Source: an uncultured Clostridia bacterium
GTDB lineage: Bacteria > Bacillota > Clostridia > TANB77 > CAG-508
DNA length: 64,000 nt
Direction of reading: 5' to 3'
Assembly: GCA_944387405.1 (NCBI GenBank)
Contig: CALXET010000001.1
Coordinates: 62,001 to 126,000, forward strand
Below, one piece after another: positions 44,867-54,584 of the stretch. The position numbers and the translations under genes are program-made. Numbering within the stretch: position 1 is the stretch's first letter; each line of letters begins with the position of its first letter. The notes under the pieces are model-generated. The model saw nothing but the letters and a program-made list of their open reading frames with translations. It did no database searches and was not told the DNA's origin.

Positions 44867-45454
44867 ATGAATGAAAAAGAATTAGAAATAGTAAAACGAA
44901 AAGCTTTAGAAGATCATATTCCAATTATAATGGATGATACTTTAGAAAAAATAAAAGAAATCTTAGAAAATGAAAATCCTAATAGAATACTAGAAATTGG
45001 AACTGCTGTTGGATATTCTGCAAGTCAATTTGCAAGATATACAGATGAAAAGTGCAAAATAGATACTATTGAAATCGATGAAGAGAGAGCAAAAGAAGCT
45101 AAAGAAAACATCAAGAAAATCGGTTTTGAAGATAGAATTAATGTTATTGTTGGAAATGCAGTAGATATAATTCCAACTCTTACAAATAAATATGATATTG
45201 TGTTTATTGATGCAGCTAAAGGAAAATACCCGATATTTTTAGAAGAATCTTTAAAGTTACTTAATAGGGGCGGATTAATCTTAGCAGATAATATTTTATA
45301 TAAAGGTTATGTTATGAGCGATTATAATAAGCATAAACAGAGAACTGCTGTAAGACATTTAAGAGAGTATATAAAAGAAATTACTGAAAATGATAACTTT
45401 GAAACAGAAATACTAGAAATTGGTGATGGACTATCTATTACAAGAGTAAAATAA
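44867..45454 (+). CDS. O-methyltransferase, TrmR-like
   Basis: 195 residues, class I SAM methyltransferase: RILEIGTAVGYSASQFA (motif I, near 41), DTIEIDEERA (acidic SAM ligand), and DIVFIDAAKGKY near 109. Closest to TrmR (YrrM), which methylates 5-hydroxyuridine at tRNA position 34 to 5-methoxyuridine. A U32 gene of the type that makes 5-hydroxyuridine lies at 47660, supporting that role. Confidence 0.82.
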   Translation: MNEKELEIVKRKALEDHIPIIMDDTLEKIKEILENENPNRILEIGTAVGYSASQFARYTDEKCKIDTIEIDEERAKEAKENIKKIGFEDRINVIVGNAVDIIPTLTNKYDIVFIDAAKGKYPIFLEESLKLLNRGGLILADNILYKGYVMSDYNKHKQRTAVRHLREYIKEITENDNFETEILEIGDGLSITRVK

Positions 45455-45510
45455 TTGTTAAACTTAGACTTTAATATAAAAAATTAATGAATTTTCAAAA
45501 ATATAAAAAA

Positions 45511-45542
45511 TAACTCTTAAGAAAACTTAAGAGTTATTTTTT
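45511..45542. terminator. Bidirectional terminator
   Basis: TAACTCTTAAG / CTTAAGAGTTA, AAAA loop, T run; between convergent genes. Confidence 0.9.
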
Positions 45543-45578
45543 ACTTGTTTAATATAAAGTTATATATTTTATTATATA

Positions 45579-46502
45579 TTAATCGACATTTGCTGTTAAT
45601 ACAGGAATAACTTGTTTCTTTCTAGAAACAACTCCTGGTAAAAATGCTGTATTATTTTCAACTTTAACTGAATAAGATTTTTCAACTAATTCATTATTTC
45701 CAAAAGTGATTACTTGAGAATTGCTATTGATTATATCTGTTATTAAGAAAAATACTAAGTCTAATCCTAAAGAATCTTTTTCTTTTAATAAAGCAGCTTC
45801 AATCTCAGGTTTTCTAACCATAACTTCATCTATGTCTGCTGTATTTACTTGTGAAATTTTAGCTTTTACTTTATCTTGTAATGTAACTTGTTTTGCATCT
45901 AGATTAACAAGTTCTTCTGCAGTAAATCCAGATAAATCTGTACCAGCTTTTAAAAGAGCTAATCCATATTTTTCTATATCAACACCTGCAATTTTAGCTA
46001 AATTTTCAGCAATAACTTTATCTTCTGTTGTACATGTAGGTGATTTAAAAAGTAAAGTATCTGAAATTATAGCACTAAGCATAAGTCCAGCAATATAGCT
46101 TGGTATGTCAATACTATGAGATTTAAATAATTTATATAATATAGTAGAAGTACATCCAACAGGTTCTGCATAATAGTATAAAGGATCTGAAGTATTAAAT
46201 CCGCTAATTCTATGATGATCTACAACCATTTTAATATTTGATTTTTCAACTCCATCAGCACTTTGAGCAGGTTCGTTATGATCGACTAAAATAACAGAAG
46301 ATCCTTCATCTAATTTTTCTAAAAGTTCAGGAGCTCCTACTTTAAAATAATCTAAAGCAAACTCGGTTTCTTTTGATACATTTCCTAGTCTATAAGGAAC
46401 TGCAGTTTTTCCTAATTTAGTTTGTAAAAATGCCATTGCAATACTTGAAGCAATTGAATCTGTGTCAGGACTTTTATGTCCAAATACTAATAATTTTTCC
46501 AT
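45579..46502 (-). CDS. ppaC: Manganese-dependent inorganic pyrophosphatase
   Basis: 307 residues from the ATG at 46502 (GGAGA 8 bases before). DHH-family motifs: GHKSPDTDS at 7-15, VDHNE near 73, and VDHHRISG near 95; the C-terminal DHHA2-type part ends with a lysine pair in SRKKQV near 295. Hydrolyses pyrophosphate from biosynthetic reactions. Typical length. Confidence 0.95.
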   Translation of the reverse strand: MEKLLVFGHKSPDTDSIASSIAMAFLQTKLGKTAVPYRLGNVSKETEFALDYFKVGAPELLEKLDEGSSVILVDHNEPAQSADGVEKSNIKMVVDHHRISGFNTSDPLYYYAEPVGCTSTILYKLFKSHSIDIPSYIAGLMLSAIISDTLLFKSPTCTTEDKVIAENLAKIAGVDIEKYGLALLKAGTDLSGFTAEELVNLDAKQVTLQDKVKAKISQVNTADIDEVMVRKPEIEAALLKEKDSLGLDLVFFLITDIINSNSQVITFGNNELVEKSYSVKVENNTAFLPGVVSRKKQVIPVLTANVD

Positions 46503-46620
46503 ATCTATTATCTCCAATCTATTTAATATTAAAGTATCTATATATTATAATAATTTTTTACTTTAATCAAGTCATTATATGTTAAATTCAATAATATCTA
46601 CTTATGAAGTAATATATAAA

Positions 46621-47310
46621 TTATTTTGCATAAGGTATATTAAAATATTTTTCATAAGAATCTTTAATTGGTAATGAATAAACAGATATGCAGTTTCCAT
46701 TTTCATCATAATTAAATCCAAAAATATCTGGTATATCATCTGGAGATGTAGATATTTTAAGAGGTTTATATAAATTATGCTCTGAATACATATCTACAGT
46801 CTTAATTTGAATTTCAGAGAAAAATGGATTCATTAAGTTATGAACTCTTGTTCCATGTAGAGCTGTGTAGTTATCTTGTTTTGGTTTTTTTATATAATCT
46901 TTTCTTCTGCTTTTAAGTTCAGTAGTATAAGGAATATAGGTCATTAGATAATTCATAAATTTATAACACATTTTTTCCATAATCTCAGGATTAGTACTTC
47001 CATCTACTGATCTAATTACATATCTAATTGCTAAAAAATCATAAATCTTTGTTGATTTATTTTCTAGATTATGATTTATAATTTTATCTATAATACTATT
47101 TAAAGATTTAAGTCTTCCTTCTACATAAAAATCTACATTAGGAAAATTCTTTTTTAAAATATTAATTTCTTGTTTTATTAAAGCAAAAAATACTTTTTTG
47201 CAAAATTTATAATATTTATATTGACTTGTAGCATTTTTTACTATTAATGCTTTATTTATATTTTTGATATTTTTTGATGTATTAATATATTTTTTATGTT
47301 TTTTATTCAT
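46621..47310 (-). CDS. RelA/SpoT-fold single-domain protein
   Basis: 229 residues. Residues 1-50 are strongly basic. The synthetase-like fold follows: VEGRLKSLNSIIDKI near 64, YDFLAIRYVI near 89, QDNYTALHGTRV near 147, and EIQIKTVDMYSEHNLYKP near 168. In true (p)ppGpp synthetases these read G-R-x-K, D-x-x-G-x-R, N-G-Y-x-S/A-L-H and E-x-Q; here the second glycine is alanine and NGY is DNY, so activity may differ (alarmone synthesis, tRNA pyrophosphorylation, or none). Own promoter at 47360-47388; no partner gene next to it. Confidence 0.75.
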   Translation of the reverse strand: MNKKHKKYINTSKNIKNINKALIVKNATSQYKYYKFCKKVFFALIKQEINILKKNFPNVDFYVEGRLKSLNSIIDKIINHNLENKSTKIYDFLAIRYVIRSVDGSTNPEIMEKMCYKFMNYLMTYIPYTTELKSRRKDYIKKPKQDNYTALHGTRVHNLMNPFFSEIQIKTVDMYSEHNLYKPLKISTSPDDIPDIFGFNYDENGNCISVYSLPIKDSYEKYFNIPYAK

Positions 47311-47659
47311 ATAAAGTTATATCACTCCTATATCATTTTTAAAATTTGCGAACTTACTCATTTTACCATATATTTATATATTAGTCAAACAGTTTAAAGC
47401 ATATTAAATTAAAGCATAACAAATTTCTAAAAATTAAAAATAGCTTTTATTAATTATTAATTTTATTTTTTGTTTCAGTTTAAGATTATTTAGTCATTGT
47501 ATAGTGATTATTAGTTTTATTATAGTGTATGTTTTAATTATCTAAAAATTACTCAAAATAAATTTAATAAAATTAAATAAAATGTTTGTAAAACCTAGCA
47601 ATTATAATATTTTTATGGTATAGTATATATGTTAATTTTAAGCGTAAGAGGGATTTATT
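47311..47659. other. 349-base divergent intergenic region
   Basis: Apart from the minus-strand promoter above and an extended -10 (TGGTATAGT near 47616) for the U32 gene, it is plain A+T-rich sequence. I see no small gene or hairpin of note. Confidence 0.5.
47360..47388 (-). promoter_or_regulatory. Promoter of the RelA/SpoT-like gene
   Basis: Minus strand TTGACT, 17 bases, TAAAAT with extended TGG. Confidence 0.65.
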
Positions 47660-48889
47660 ATGAAAGAGATTGAACTTTTAGCACCAGCAGGTTCTTTTGA
47701 AAAAGCAAAAATAGCGTTTTTATATGGTGCAGATGCTGTATATATGGGAACAAAAAGTTTATCTTTAAGAACTAGAGTTGGTGTAGAAGATGATGAAGTA
47801 GAAAAAACAATTAAATATGCTCATAACATCGGAAAAAAAGTGTATGTAGCTATTAATATATATGCCTGGGATGAAAAATATGCAGAAATAGAAAAAGTGG
47901 CTAAAGAGCTAAATAGAATAAAACCAGATGGAATTATAGCTTCAGATGGTGGAGTTATAGATGCTCTAAAAGAGTATGCACCTGATATTGATATTCATAT
48001 AAGCACACAAGCAAATGTAATTAGTTATCATACAAGTAAATTTTGGTATGATAATGGAGCAAAACGTGTTATTCTAGGAAGAGAAATGAATAAAGAACAG
48101 ATAAAAGAGCTGATAAAACGAAAACCTAGCGACCTAGAGGTCGAAATGTTTGTTCATGGTGCAATATGTTTTGCTTACTCTGGAAGATGTTTTTTAAGTG
48201 ATTTCTTATCTGGAAGAAGTGCAAACCTTGGTGATTGTATTCAAAGTTGTAGATGGGCTTATAATATGTATGTTGAAGAAAAAAATAATCCAGGAGTATT
48301 AATGCCAGTAGAGACAGATGATAAAGGTACATATATTTTCTCATCTAAAGATTTGTGCTTAATAAAAGAAATTCCTGAAATAATAGAAATGGGTGTAGAC
48401 AGTTTAAAAATAGAAGGAAGACTTAAAACAGAATATTATTTGGCATCTGTTGTAAATACTTATAGAGCAGCAATTGATGATTATAAAAAAGATCCTGAAA
48501 ATTATGATTATAAAAAATATCTTAAAGAATTGGAGAAAACTAAAACTAGAGGACTTACTACTTTTTATTTTAATGATAGAAATAATAAAGATATTCAAGA
48601 ATATGAAGGAAAACAATATAATTTAGAATATGAATATGGTGGAAAAGTAGTTGGATTTGATGGCGATAAAGTTATAGTTGAAATAAAGAATAAATTATCA
48701 ATTGGTGATGAGATTGAGATTATTGTACCAAGAGAAATTGAAGTGAAAAAGTTTATAATTGATAAATTATGGGATATTGAGACAGATGAAGAAATTGATA
48801 CTGTAAATCCAGGAAGAGCAAATCAAAAAGTTAAAATGAAAATACCTTATGAAATAGAAGAGGATTGGATTTTAAGAAGAAAAAAATAA
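47660..48889 (+). CDS. Peptidase U32-family tRNA/rRNA hydroxylation protein
   Basis: 409 residues. Begins with LLAPAGSFEKAKIAFLYGADAVY, the U32 opening; the signature EMFVHGAICFAYSGRCFLSDFLSGRSANLGDCIQSCRW (about 164-201) holds the conserved cysteines that ligate Fe-S. A C-terminal beta domain (from about 325) is the U32_C type. Members TrhP and RlhA hydroxylate tRNA U34 or 23S rRNA using prephenate-dependent chemistry. The TrmR-like gene nearby favours TrhP. Confidence 0.88.
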   Translation: MKEIELLAPAGSFEKAKIAFLYGADAVYMGTKSLSLRTRVGVEDDEVEKTIKYAHNIGKKVYVAINIYAWDEKYAEIEKVAKELNRIKPDGIIASDGGVIDALKEYAPDIDIHISTQANVISYHTSKFWYDNGAKRVILGREMNKEQIKELIKRKPSDLEVEMFVHGAICFAYSGRCFLSDFLSGRSANLGDCIQSCRWAYNMYVEEKNNPGVLMPVETDDKGTYIFSSKDLCLIKEIPEIIEMGVDSLKIEGRLKTEYYLASVVNTYRAAIDDYKKDPENYDYKKYLKELEKTKTRGLTTFYFNDRNNKDIQEYEGKQYNLEYEYGGKVVGFDGDKVIVEIKNKLSIGDEIEIIVPREIEVKKFIIDKLWDIETDEEIDTVNPGRANQKVKMKIPYEIEEDWILRRKK

Positions 48890-48980
48890 AGTTTAAAATA
48901 TTTTTAAAATAATAATGTTAAAAATAAATGAATAAGAGATTATAAATATTTTAATTTAAAAAATGAAAGGAGAATTTTTT

Positions 48981-50495
48981 ATGAGTGAAAATAATAATAA
49001 CAATAACAGCTCAAATGAAGTAGAAGAAATTGATGTAAATCATTTAATGCAAATTAGAAGAGATAAGTTAAAGGAATTACAAGAAAAAGGAAAAGATCCA
49101 TTTGAGATTACAAAATTTAATAGAACAAATACAGCAGGAGAAGTAAAAGCTAATTATGAAGAATTTGAAGGAAAATATATAACTGTTGCAGGTAGAATTA
49201 TTGCAAAAAGAATTATGGGAAAAGCTTCTTTTTGTACTATTCAAGATACTGATGAGAAAATACAAAGTTATGTTAGTATAAATGATTTGGGTGAAGAAAA
49301 TTACAAAGAATTTAAGACATGGGATATAGGAGATATAATCGGAATAACTGGTTTTGTATTTAAAACAAGAACAGAAGAAATTTCAGTACATGCAAATGAA
49401 GTTACACTTCTTTCTAAGTCTTTAAGACCACTTCCTGAAAAATTCCATGGATTAAAAGATCCAGATTTAAGATATAGACAAAGATATGTAGATTTAATAA
49501 TGAATCCAGAAGTTAAAGAAACATTTATTAAAAGAAGTAAAATAATATCAGAAATCAGAAACATATTAGATGAAAAAGGATACTTAGAAGTTGAAACTCC
49601 AGTACTTAATACTATTTCTGGTGGTGCAACTGCTAAACCATTTGTAACTCATCATAATTCTTTAAATATAGATATGTATCTAAGAATTGCAACAGAACTT
49701 AATTTAAAAAGATTAATAGTTGGTGGATATGATAAAGTATATGAAATAGGAAGAATATTTAGAAATGAAGGTATGGATATACGTCATAATCCAGAATTTA
49801 CATCTATAGAGTTTTATGAAGCTTATGCAGATTATAATGATATGATGAATATTTCAGAAGAGATATTTTCAAAATGTGCATTAAAAGTATGTGGATCAAT
49901 GAAGATAACTTATCAAGGACAAGAGATTGATCTTACACCTTCATGGAAGAGAATTTCTATGATAGATTCTATTAAAGAAGCATGTGGAGTAGATTTTAAT
50001 GAGATTAATACAGATGAAGAAGCGGTTAAACTTGCTGAAGAAAGAGGGATGGAATTTGCAGATGAAACAAAAAGAACTCGTGGTGATGTAATATCTATGT
50101 TCTTTGATGAATATGTAGAAAAGACATTAATTCAACCTACATTTGTATATGATTATCCAGTTGAAATTTCACCACTTGCTAAGAGAAAAACTTCAGATCC
50201 AAGACTTACTGAAAGATTTGAATTATTTATTGGTGGAAGAGAATATGCAAATGCTTTCTCAGAATTAAATGATCCAATAGACCAATATGAAAGATTTAAA
50301 AAGCAAGTAGAAGCTAGAGATGCTGGTGATGATGAAGCTGGTATGATGGATGAAGATTTTATAAATGCTCTTGAATACGGTATGCCTCCAACAGGTGGTA
50401 TTGGAATTGGTATTGATAGATTAGTAATGCTTCTTACTGATTCAGCTTCAATTAGAGATGTATTATTATTCCCAACAATGAAACCATTAAATTAA
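48981..50495 (+). CDS. lysS: Lysyl-tRNA synthetase, class II
   Basis: 504 residues from the ATG at 48981 (AAAGGAGA 7 bases before). Asn-rich N-terminus, OB-fold anticodon-binding domain (about 55-150), then the class II core: motif 1 near 190, motif 2 [25 protein letters not shown] near 260, and motif 3 [14 protein letters not shown] near 475. Charges tRNA-Lys. No T-box seen in its short leader. Confidence 0.96.
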   Translation: MSENNNNNNSSNEVEEIDVNHLMQIRRDKLKELQEKGKDPFEITKFNRTNTAGEVKANYEEFEGKYITVAGRIIAKRIMGKASFCTIQDTDEKIQSYVSINDLGEENYKEFKTWDIGDIIGITGFVFKTRTEEISVHANEVTLLSKSLRPLPEKFHGLKDPDLRYRQRYVDLIMNPEVKETFIKRSKIISEIRNILDEKGYLEVETPVLNTISGGATAKPFVTHHNSLNIDMYLRIATELNLKRLIVGGYDKVYEIGRIFRNEGMDIRHNPEFTSIEFYEAYADYNDMMNISEEIFSKCALKVCGSMKITYQGQEIDLTPSWKRISMIDSIKEACGVDFNEINTDEEAVKLAEERGMEFADETKRTRGDVISMFFDEYVEKTLIQPTFVYDYPVEISPLAKRKTSDPRLTERFELFIGGREYANAFSELNDPIDQYERFKKQVEARDAGDDEAGMMDEDFINALEYGMPPTGGIGIGIDRLVMLLTDSASIRDVLLFPTMKPLN

Positions 50496-50541
50496 AAAAA
50501 TGTAATAAAACAAAATACAAAGCTAGAAAGGAGCCTAGTTT

Positions 50542-50697
50542 ATGGATAAAAAGATAAAGAGTTTACTAAAAATTGCTAAAAAAATACATAAATCAGACGA
50601 CTTTAAAAAAGCTTTTGATAAGATATCAGATAATGATAGTTTAAAAAAAGGCAAATTTGGAAAAATAATAAAAGAAGTAAAAAAGCATCTTAAATGA
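50542..50697 (+). CDS. Small lysine-rich protein (51 residues)
   Basis: A short gene with AAAGGAG before the ATG and a terminator after it. About a third of the residues are lysine, with hydrophobic residues spaced as in an amphipathic helix (MDKKIKSLLKIAKKIHKSD). It lies 46 bases after lysS and probably shares its transcript. Could bind nucleic acid or membrane; no family recognised. Confidence 0.65.
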   Translation: MDKKIKSLLKIAKKIHKSDDFKKAFDKISDNDSLKKGKFGKIIKEVKKHLK

Positions 50698-50731
50698 TAA
50701 AAATATATTTAAAAGAATATGAACGAAATAT

Positions 50732-50770
50732 AAAAGAGAAACACTTAAGCTTCTAAAGTGTTTCTCTTTT
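50732..50770. terminator. Rho-independent terminator
   Basis: AAAAGAGAAACACTT / AAGTGTTTCTCTTTT around a 9-base loop; works in both directions. Confidence 0.92.
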
Positions 50771-50802
50771 GTATTTATTATTTAAATCATTTTTAATTAT
50801 TT

Positions 50803-51240
50803 TTAATCATTGATATCTAACTTTTTATTAAGTTGTTTAGAATTCCTTAAAGAAATAAATAACAATATTATTGAAATACCAATTATCATATGTGATATTC
50901 CAGAAAGACCTGATATTGAGTAAGTGAGACTTCTTGTAAAATTATAAGATAATGTTTGAAGAATACCTTTTACTAAAAACATTATTACCATAAAAGGTAA
51001 TCCTATATTATATAATCTTAAAAACCATTTAAAACTTTTTTTAGAATCAAGATCAGTATGCATTGAAAATAGTGCAATAATTAAAAATAAAATAGTCCCA
51101 AGTACAAATAGATGTAAATGAATGATAGATAAAGTAGTTGTTCCTGTAAAGTTATTAAATTTAGTAAATTCTCTATAGAATATGCCACCAAGCATAGCAA
51201 AAATTGCATAAATAAAAGCCATATTAATATATTTTTTCAT
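50803..51240 (-). CDS. DUF2871 membrane protein
   Basis: 145 residues with four membrane helices. Resembles DUF2871: AMLGGIFYREFTKFNNFTG near 16, then SIIHLHLFVLGTILFLI, with histidines in the helices as in haem-copper-like small membrane proteins. Function unknown. Divergent from the metal-pump operon. Confidence 0.75.
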   Translation of the reverse strand: MKKYINMAFIYAIFAMLGGIFYREFTKFNNFTGTTTLSIIHLHLFVLGTILFLIIALFSMHTDLDSKKSFKWFLRLYNIGLPFMVIMFLVKGILQTLSYNFTRSLTYSISGLSGISHMIIGISIILLFISLRNSKQLNKKLDIND

Positions 51241-51342
51241 GATTTTACCTTCCTTTTTTTATATAATTTTATATATAATTATATTAATTTATAAATTTAT
51301 AAAAAGTCAATTATAAAACAATAAAAAAATGTAAAAAGAGTA

Positions 51343-51398
51343 TTGACAGTTGAATAGTCTTTCAACTATAATATAAGTAAAGTTGAACAAATACTCAA
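51343..51398 (+). promoter_or_regulatory. Metal-pump promoter with two SmtB/ArsR-like operators
   Basis: TTGACA (51343-51348), 18 bases, TATAAT (51367-51372). The spacer itself is GTTGAA-N6-TTCAAC (51349-51366). A second site TTGAACAAATACTCAA lies at 51383-51398. Both fit the TGAA(Y)A-N-(T/C)TCA style of ArsR/SmtB/CzrA repressors. Confidence 0.75.
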
Positions 51399-51427
51399 TT
51401 ATCAAAATCGTTTTGGAGGTAAAATTT

Positions 51428-51649
51428 ATGAAATTAAAGTTTAAAATTAAAGGATTAGATTGTGCGAATTGTGCAGCAGAACTTGAAAGAGGAATTAATA
51501 GAATAGATGGGGTAGAAAGTGCTTCTTTAAGTTTTATGACAGAAAGATTAGAGATTAATATTGATGAAGAAAGAAAAGAAGAACTTGTAAAATCTATAAA
51601 AAAATTTATTAAAAAAGAAGAACCAGATGTTACTATAGAAGAAGCTTAA
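51428..51649 (+). CDS. Heavy-metal-associated (HMA) domain protein
   Basis: 73 residues from the ATG at 51428 (GGAGGT 7 bases before). The HMA metal site is GLDCANCAAEL (residues 8-18, CxxC). It is a soluble metal carrier or the detached N-terminal domain of the ATPase encoded 15 bases downstream, which lacks its own HMA domain. The two are cotranscribed under the operator-bearing promoter. Confidence 0.9.
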   Translation: MKLKFKIKGLDCANCAAELERGINRIDGVESASLSFMTERLEINIDEERKEELVKSIKKFIKKEEPDVTIEEA

Positions 51650-51664
51650 TGTAGGAGGATTACC

Positions 51665-53509
51665 ATGAAGAAAAAAGGAATTAAAATAATTGTTTCATTA
51701 ATTTTATTTTTAATTGCTATGATTATTAATTTTGATAACGAACTTATTAATAAAGGTATTTTTATTATAGCTTATATAATTGTTGGATTAGAAATTGTTA
51801 GAAAGGCTTTGAGAAATATATTTAGAGGCAAAGTATTTGATGAGAATTTCTTAATGACAGTAGCAACGATTGGTGCTTTTGGAATAGGAGAATTTCCAGA
51901 AGCAGTAGCTGTTATGCTATTTTACCAAGTGGGAGAACTTTTCCAAAGTTATGCAGTAGATAAATCTAGAAAGTCTATTGCAAGTCTTATGGATATAAGA
52001 CCTGATTATGCAAATATAGAAAAAGATGGAAAAGTATTAAAAGTAGATCCAGACGATGTTAAAATTGGAGATATTATAATTATAAAGCCTGGTGAAAAAG
52101 TTCCATTAGATGGTACTGTTATAGAAGGAAATACTTCTATTGATACTAAGGCATTAACAGGAGAATCACTTCCTAGAGAAATTGCTCCAGGAGACGAGAT
52201 TTTAAGTGGATCTATTAATATATCTGGATTAATTAAAGTTAAAGTTTCAAAAGAATATGGAGAGTCAACAGTAAGTAAAATTTTAGATTTAGTAGAAAAT
52301 GCAAGTAGTAAGAAATCTAAGTCAGAGAACTTTATAACTAAATTTGCACAGTATTATACACCTATAGTTGTTATTATAGCTGTATTATTAGTTGTTGTTC
52401 CGGTGATTTTTTTCGGCGGAGAGTTTTCGGACTGGATTTATAGAGCATTATCATTTTTAGTTGTATCATGTCCATGTGCATTAGTAATTTCTATTCCTCT
52501 AAGTTTCTTTGGAGGAATTGGAGGAGCTTCAAAGATGGGAATTCTAATTAAAGGAAGTAATTACTTAGAAGCAATTGCGAGTACAGAAATAATTGTATTT
52601 GACAAAACTGGAACATTAACTGAGGGTATTTTTGAAGTTCAAAAAGTAAATGCAAAAGATATAGACGAAAATGATTTAATAGAAACTGCAGCATATGCAG
52701 AATGTTATTCAAACCATCCTATTTCTTTATCAATTAAAAGGGCATATGGAAAACAAATAGATAAAAGTAAAATAAAATCTACTGAAGAATTATCTGGTAG
52801 AGGAATAGTAGCTATAATTAATGGAAAAAACGTATTAGTAGGAAATGAAAAACTATTAAATGAAAATAATATTGAGTTTGAGAAAAATAATGATATAGGT
52901 ACTATTTTATATGTAGCAATAGATAATAAATATGTTGGAAATATTGTTATAGCAGATAAAATTAAAGAAGATGCAAAAGATAGTATAATGAGTCTTAAAA
53001 AATCAAATATAAAACAAGCAGTTATGCTAACAGGAGATAGAAAAGCAGTAGGAGAAAATGTAGCAGGAATTCTTGGTATTGATAAAGTTTATACAGAACT
53101 TTTACCAGATGGTAAAGTAGAAAAAGTAGAAGAATTATTAAAGGAAAAATCAGAAAAAGGAAAACTTGCTTTTGTTGGTGATGGAATAAATGATGCTCCA
53201 GTATTAGCTTTAGCTGATATCGGAATAGCAATGGGAGGACTTGGAGCAGATAGTGCAATAGAAGCTGCTGATATTGTTTTGATGACAGATGAACCATCTA
53301 AAATTGTTGATACTATTAGATTATCAAAGAAAACAATGAAAATTGTTAAAGAAAATATTATATTTGCAATTAGCGTTAAAGTTTTAGTATTAATTTTAAG
53401 TGCAATTGGTATATCAACAATGTGGGAAGCAGTTTTTGCAGATGTTGGAGTTTCAATTATTGCAATATTAAATGCTTTAAGAGTATTAAATGTTAAGAAA
53501 ATGAAATAA
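51665..53509 (+). CDS. P1B-type heavy-metal transporting ATPase (Zn/Cd/Pb type)
   Basis: 614 residues, no N-terminal HMA domain. Eight membrane helices; TGES actuator near 172, metal-site CPC (VSCPCALVIS) near 270, DKTGTLTEG near 313, HP locus YSNHPISLS near 353, TGDRKAVG near 456, GDGINDAP near 503, and DVGVS in the last helix region typical of the Zn/Cd group. Exports divalent soft metals from the cytosol. Coupled to the HMA protein upstream; AGGAGG start. Confidence 0.92.
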   Translation: MKKKGIKIIVSLILFLIAMIINFDNELINKGIFIIAYIIVGLEIVRKALRNIFRGKVFDENFLMTVATIGAFGIGEFPEAVAVMLFYQVGELFQSYAVDKSRKSIASLMDIRPDYANIEKDGKVLKVDPDDVKIGDIIIIKPGEKVPLDGTVIEGNTSIDTKALTGESLPREIAPGDEILSGSINISGLIKVKVSKEYGESTVSKILDLVENASSKKSKSENFITKFAQYYTPIVVIIAVLLVVVPVIFFGGEFSDWIYRALSFLVVSCPCALVISIPLSFFGGIGGASKMGILIKGSNYLEAIASTEIIVFDKTGTLTEGIFEVQKVNAKDIDENDLIETAAYAECYSNHPISLSIKRAYGKQIDKSKIKSTEELSGRGIVAIINGKNVLVGNEKLLNENNIEFEKNNDIGTILYVAIDNKYVGNIVIADKIKEDAKDSIMSLKKSNIKQAVMLTGDRKAVGENVAGILGIDKVYTELLPDGKVEKVEELLKEKSEKGKLAFVGDGINDAPVLALADIGIAMGGLGADSAIEAADIVLMTDEPSKIVDTIRLSKKTMKIVKENIIFAISVKVLVLILSAIGISTMWEAVFADVGVSIIAILNALRVLNVKKMK

Positions 53510-53540
53510 TAAATTAAGTATAAAATATTAATATAAAAAA

Positions 53541-53586
53541 AATAAAGTTATTTTAAATAAAAAATTAAAATAACTTTATTTTTTTC
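53541..53586 (+). terminator. Rho-independent terminator
   Basis: AATAAAGTTATTTTAA / TTAAAATAACTTTATT, 16-bp perfect stem, T run. Confidence 0.9.
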
Positions 53587-53624
53587 TTTTTAGACTTTTC
53601 TAGTATTTAAAACTGTATAAAAGA

Positions 53625-53653
53625 TTGAAATTACATTATTCTTATGGTATATT
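53625..53653 (+). promoter_or_regulatory. Promoter of the site-2 protease gene
   Basis: TTGAAA, 17 bases, TATATT with extended TGG. The roughly 130-base leader contains an AGCTAA/TTAGCT inverted repeat (53659-53697). Confidence 0.6.
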
Positions 53654-53792
53654 ATATAAAGCTAAAATAAATTAATTATGAATTTTATAAATTAGCTAGG
53701 AAGAATAAAATTTACAAAAGAAAATTATATTAAAATTAATAAGATATTTAATAATAAAAAATTTAAATTATTAATTTTAGAAAGGAATAAAG

Positions 53793-54560
53793 ATGTTATT
53801 TGGATATAATTTTGATAGAAAAACTTTATATATCATAATGATAGTACTTGGATTACTTTTACTTTTTAGTTTAAGTAGTTTTAGTATACTATCTACTATA
53901 TTAACACTTCCAGGTGTTATTATTGCGATTTCTTGCCACGAATTTGCACATGCTTGGATGGCAAATAGACTTGGTGATCATACTGCAAGAAATATGGGAA
54001 GAATGACTTTAGATCCCAGGTCTCATCTAAATCCAGTAGGATTTATTCTTCTTATATTTACACACATTGGATGGGGTGAGCCTGTACCAGTAAATACTAA
54101 TAATTTCACTAAAGTATCAAGAAAAACAGGTGAAGTATTAGTATCACTTGCAGGACCCGTAATGAATTTTATATTGGCAATTGTTTTTACTATAATTTTT
54201 TATTTAATTACTGTTTTTTCACCAGATGCAATTCTTTCTATGATATTTTCAGAAGAAATTGCAGGAATGAGCTTTATGGGACTTGTTGCTCTTACTGTAT
54301 ATTGTGCAATTACAGTAAATATTGGACTTGGAGTATTTAACTTAATTCCAATTCCACCACTTGATGGTTCAAAAATATTTTTACCATTTTTACCATATAG
54401 TGCTCAAAGATGGTTAGATGAAAAACAAGGAATTATTTATTTAATATTTATTATACTTTGGATTTCTGGAATCTTAGGTGTACTTGTATCAGCACCTATT
54501 TCTGTAATTCAAAACTTTATTTTTGAAATTGTAGGAAGAGTATTTTCTCTTTTTTTATAA
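53793..54560 (+). CDS. Site-2 protease family zinc metallopeptidase (M50, YwhC-like)
   Basis: 255 residues, five or six membrane helices. HEFAHAWMANRLGD (HExxH) near residue 49 and NLIPIPPLDGSK (NPDG-like) near 187 supply the zinc ligands. Cuts within membranes; substrate unknown. AAAGGA start. tsaD begins 24 bases later. Confidence 0.9.
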   Translation: MLFGYNFDRKTLYIIMIVLGLLLLFSLSSFSILSTILTLPGVIIAISCHEFAHAWMANRLGDHTARNMGRMTLDPRSHLNPVGFILLIFTHIGWGEPVPVNTNNFTKVSRKTGEVLVSLAGPVMNFILAIVFTIIFYLITVFSPDAILSMIFSEEIAGMSFMGLVALTVYCAITVNIGLGVFNLIPIPPLDGSKIFLPFLPYSAQRWLDEKQGIIYLIFIILWISGILGVLVSAPISVIQNFIFEIVGRVFSLFL

Positions 54561-54584
54561 TTAATATATGATTAGGAGATAATA

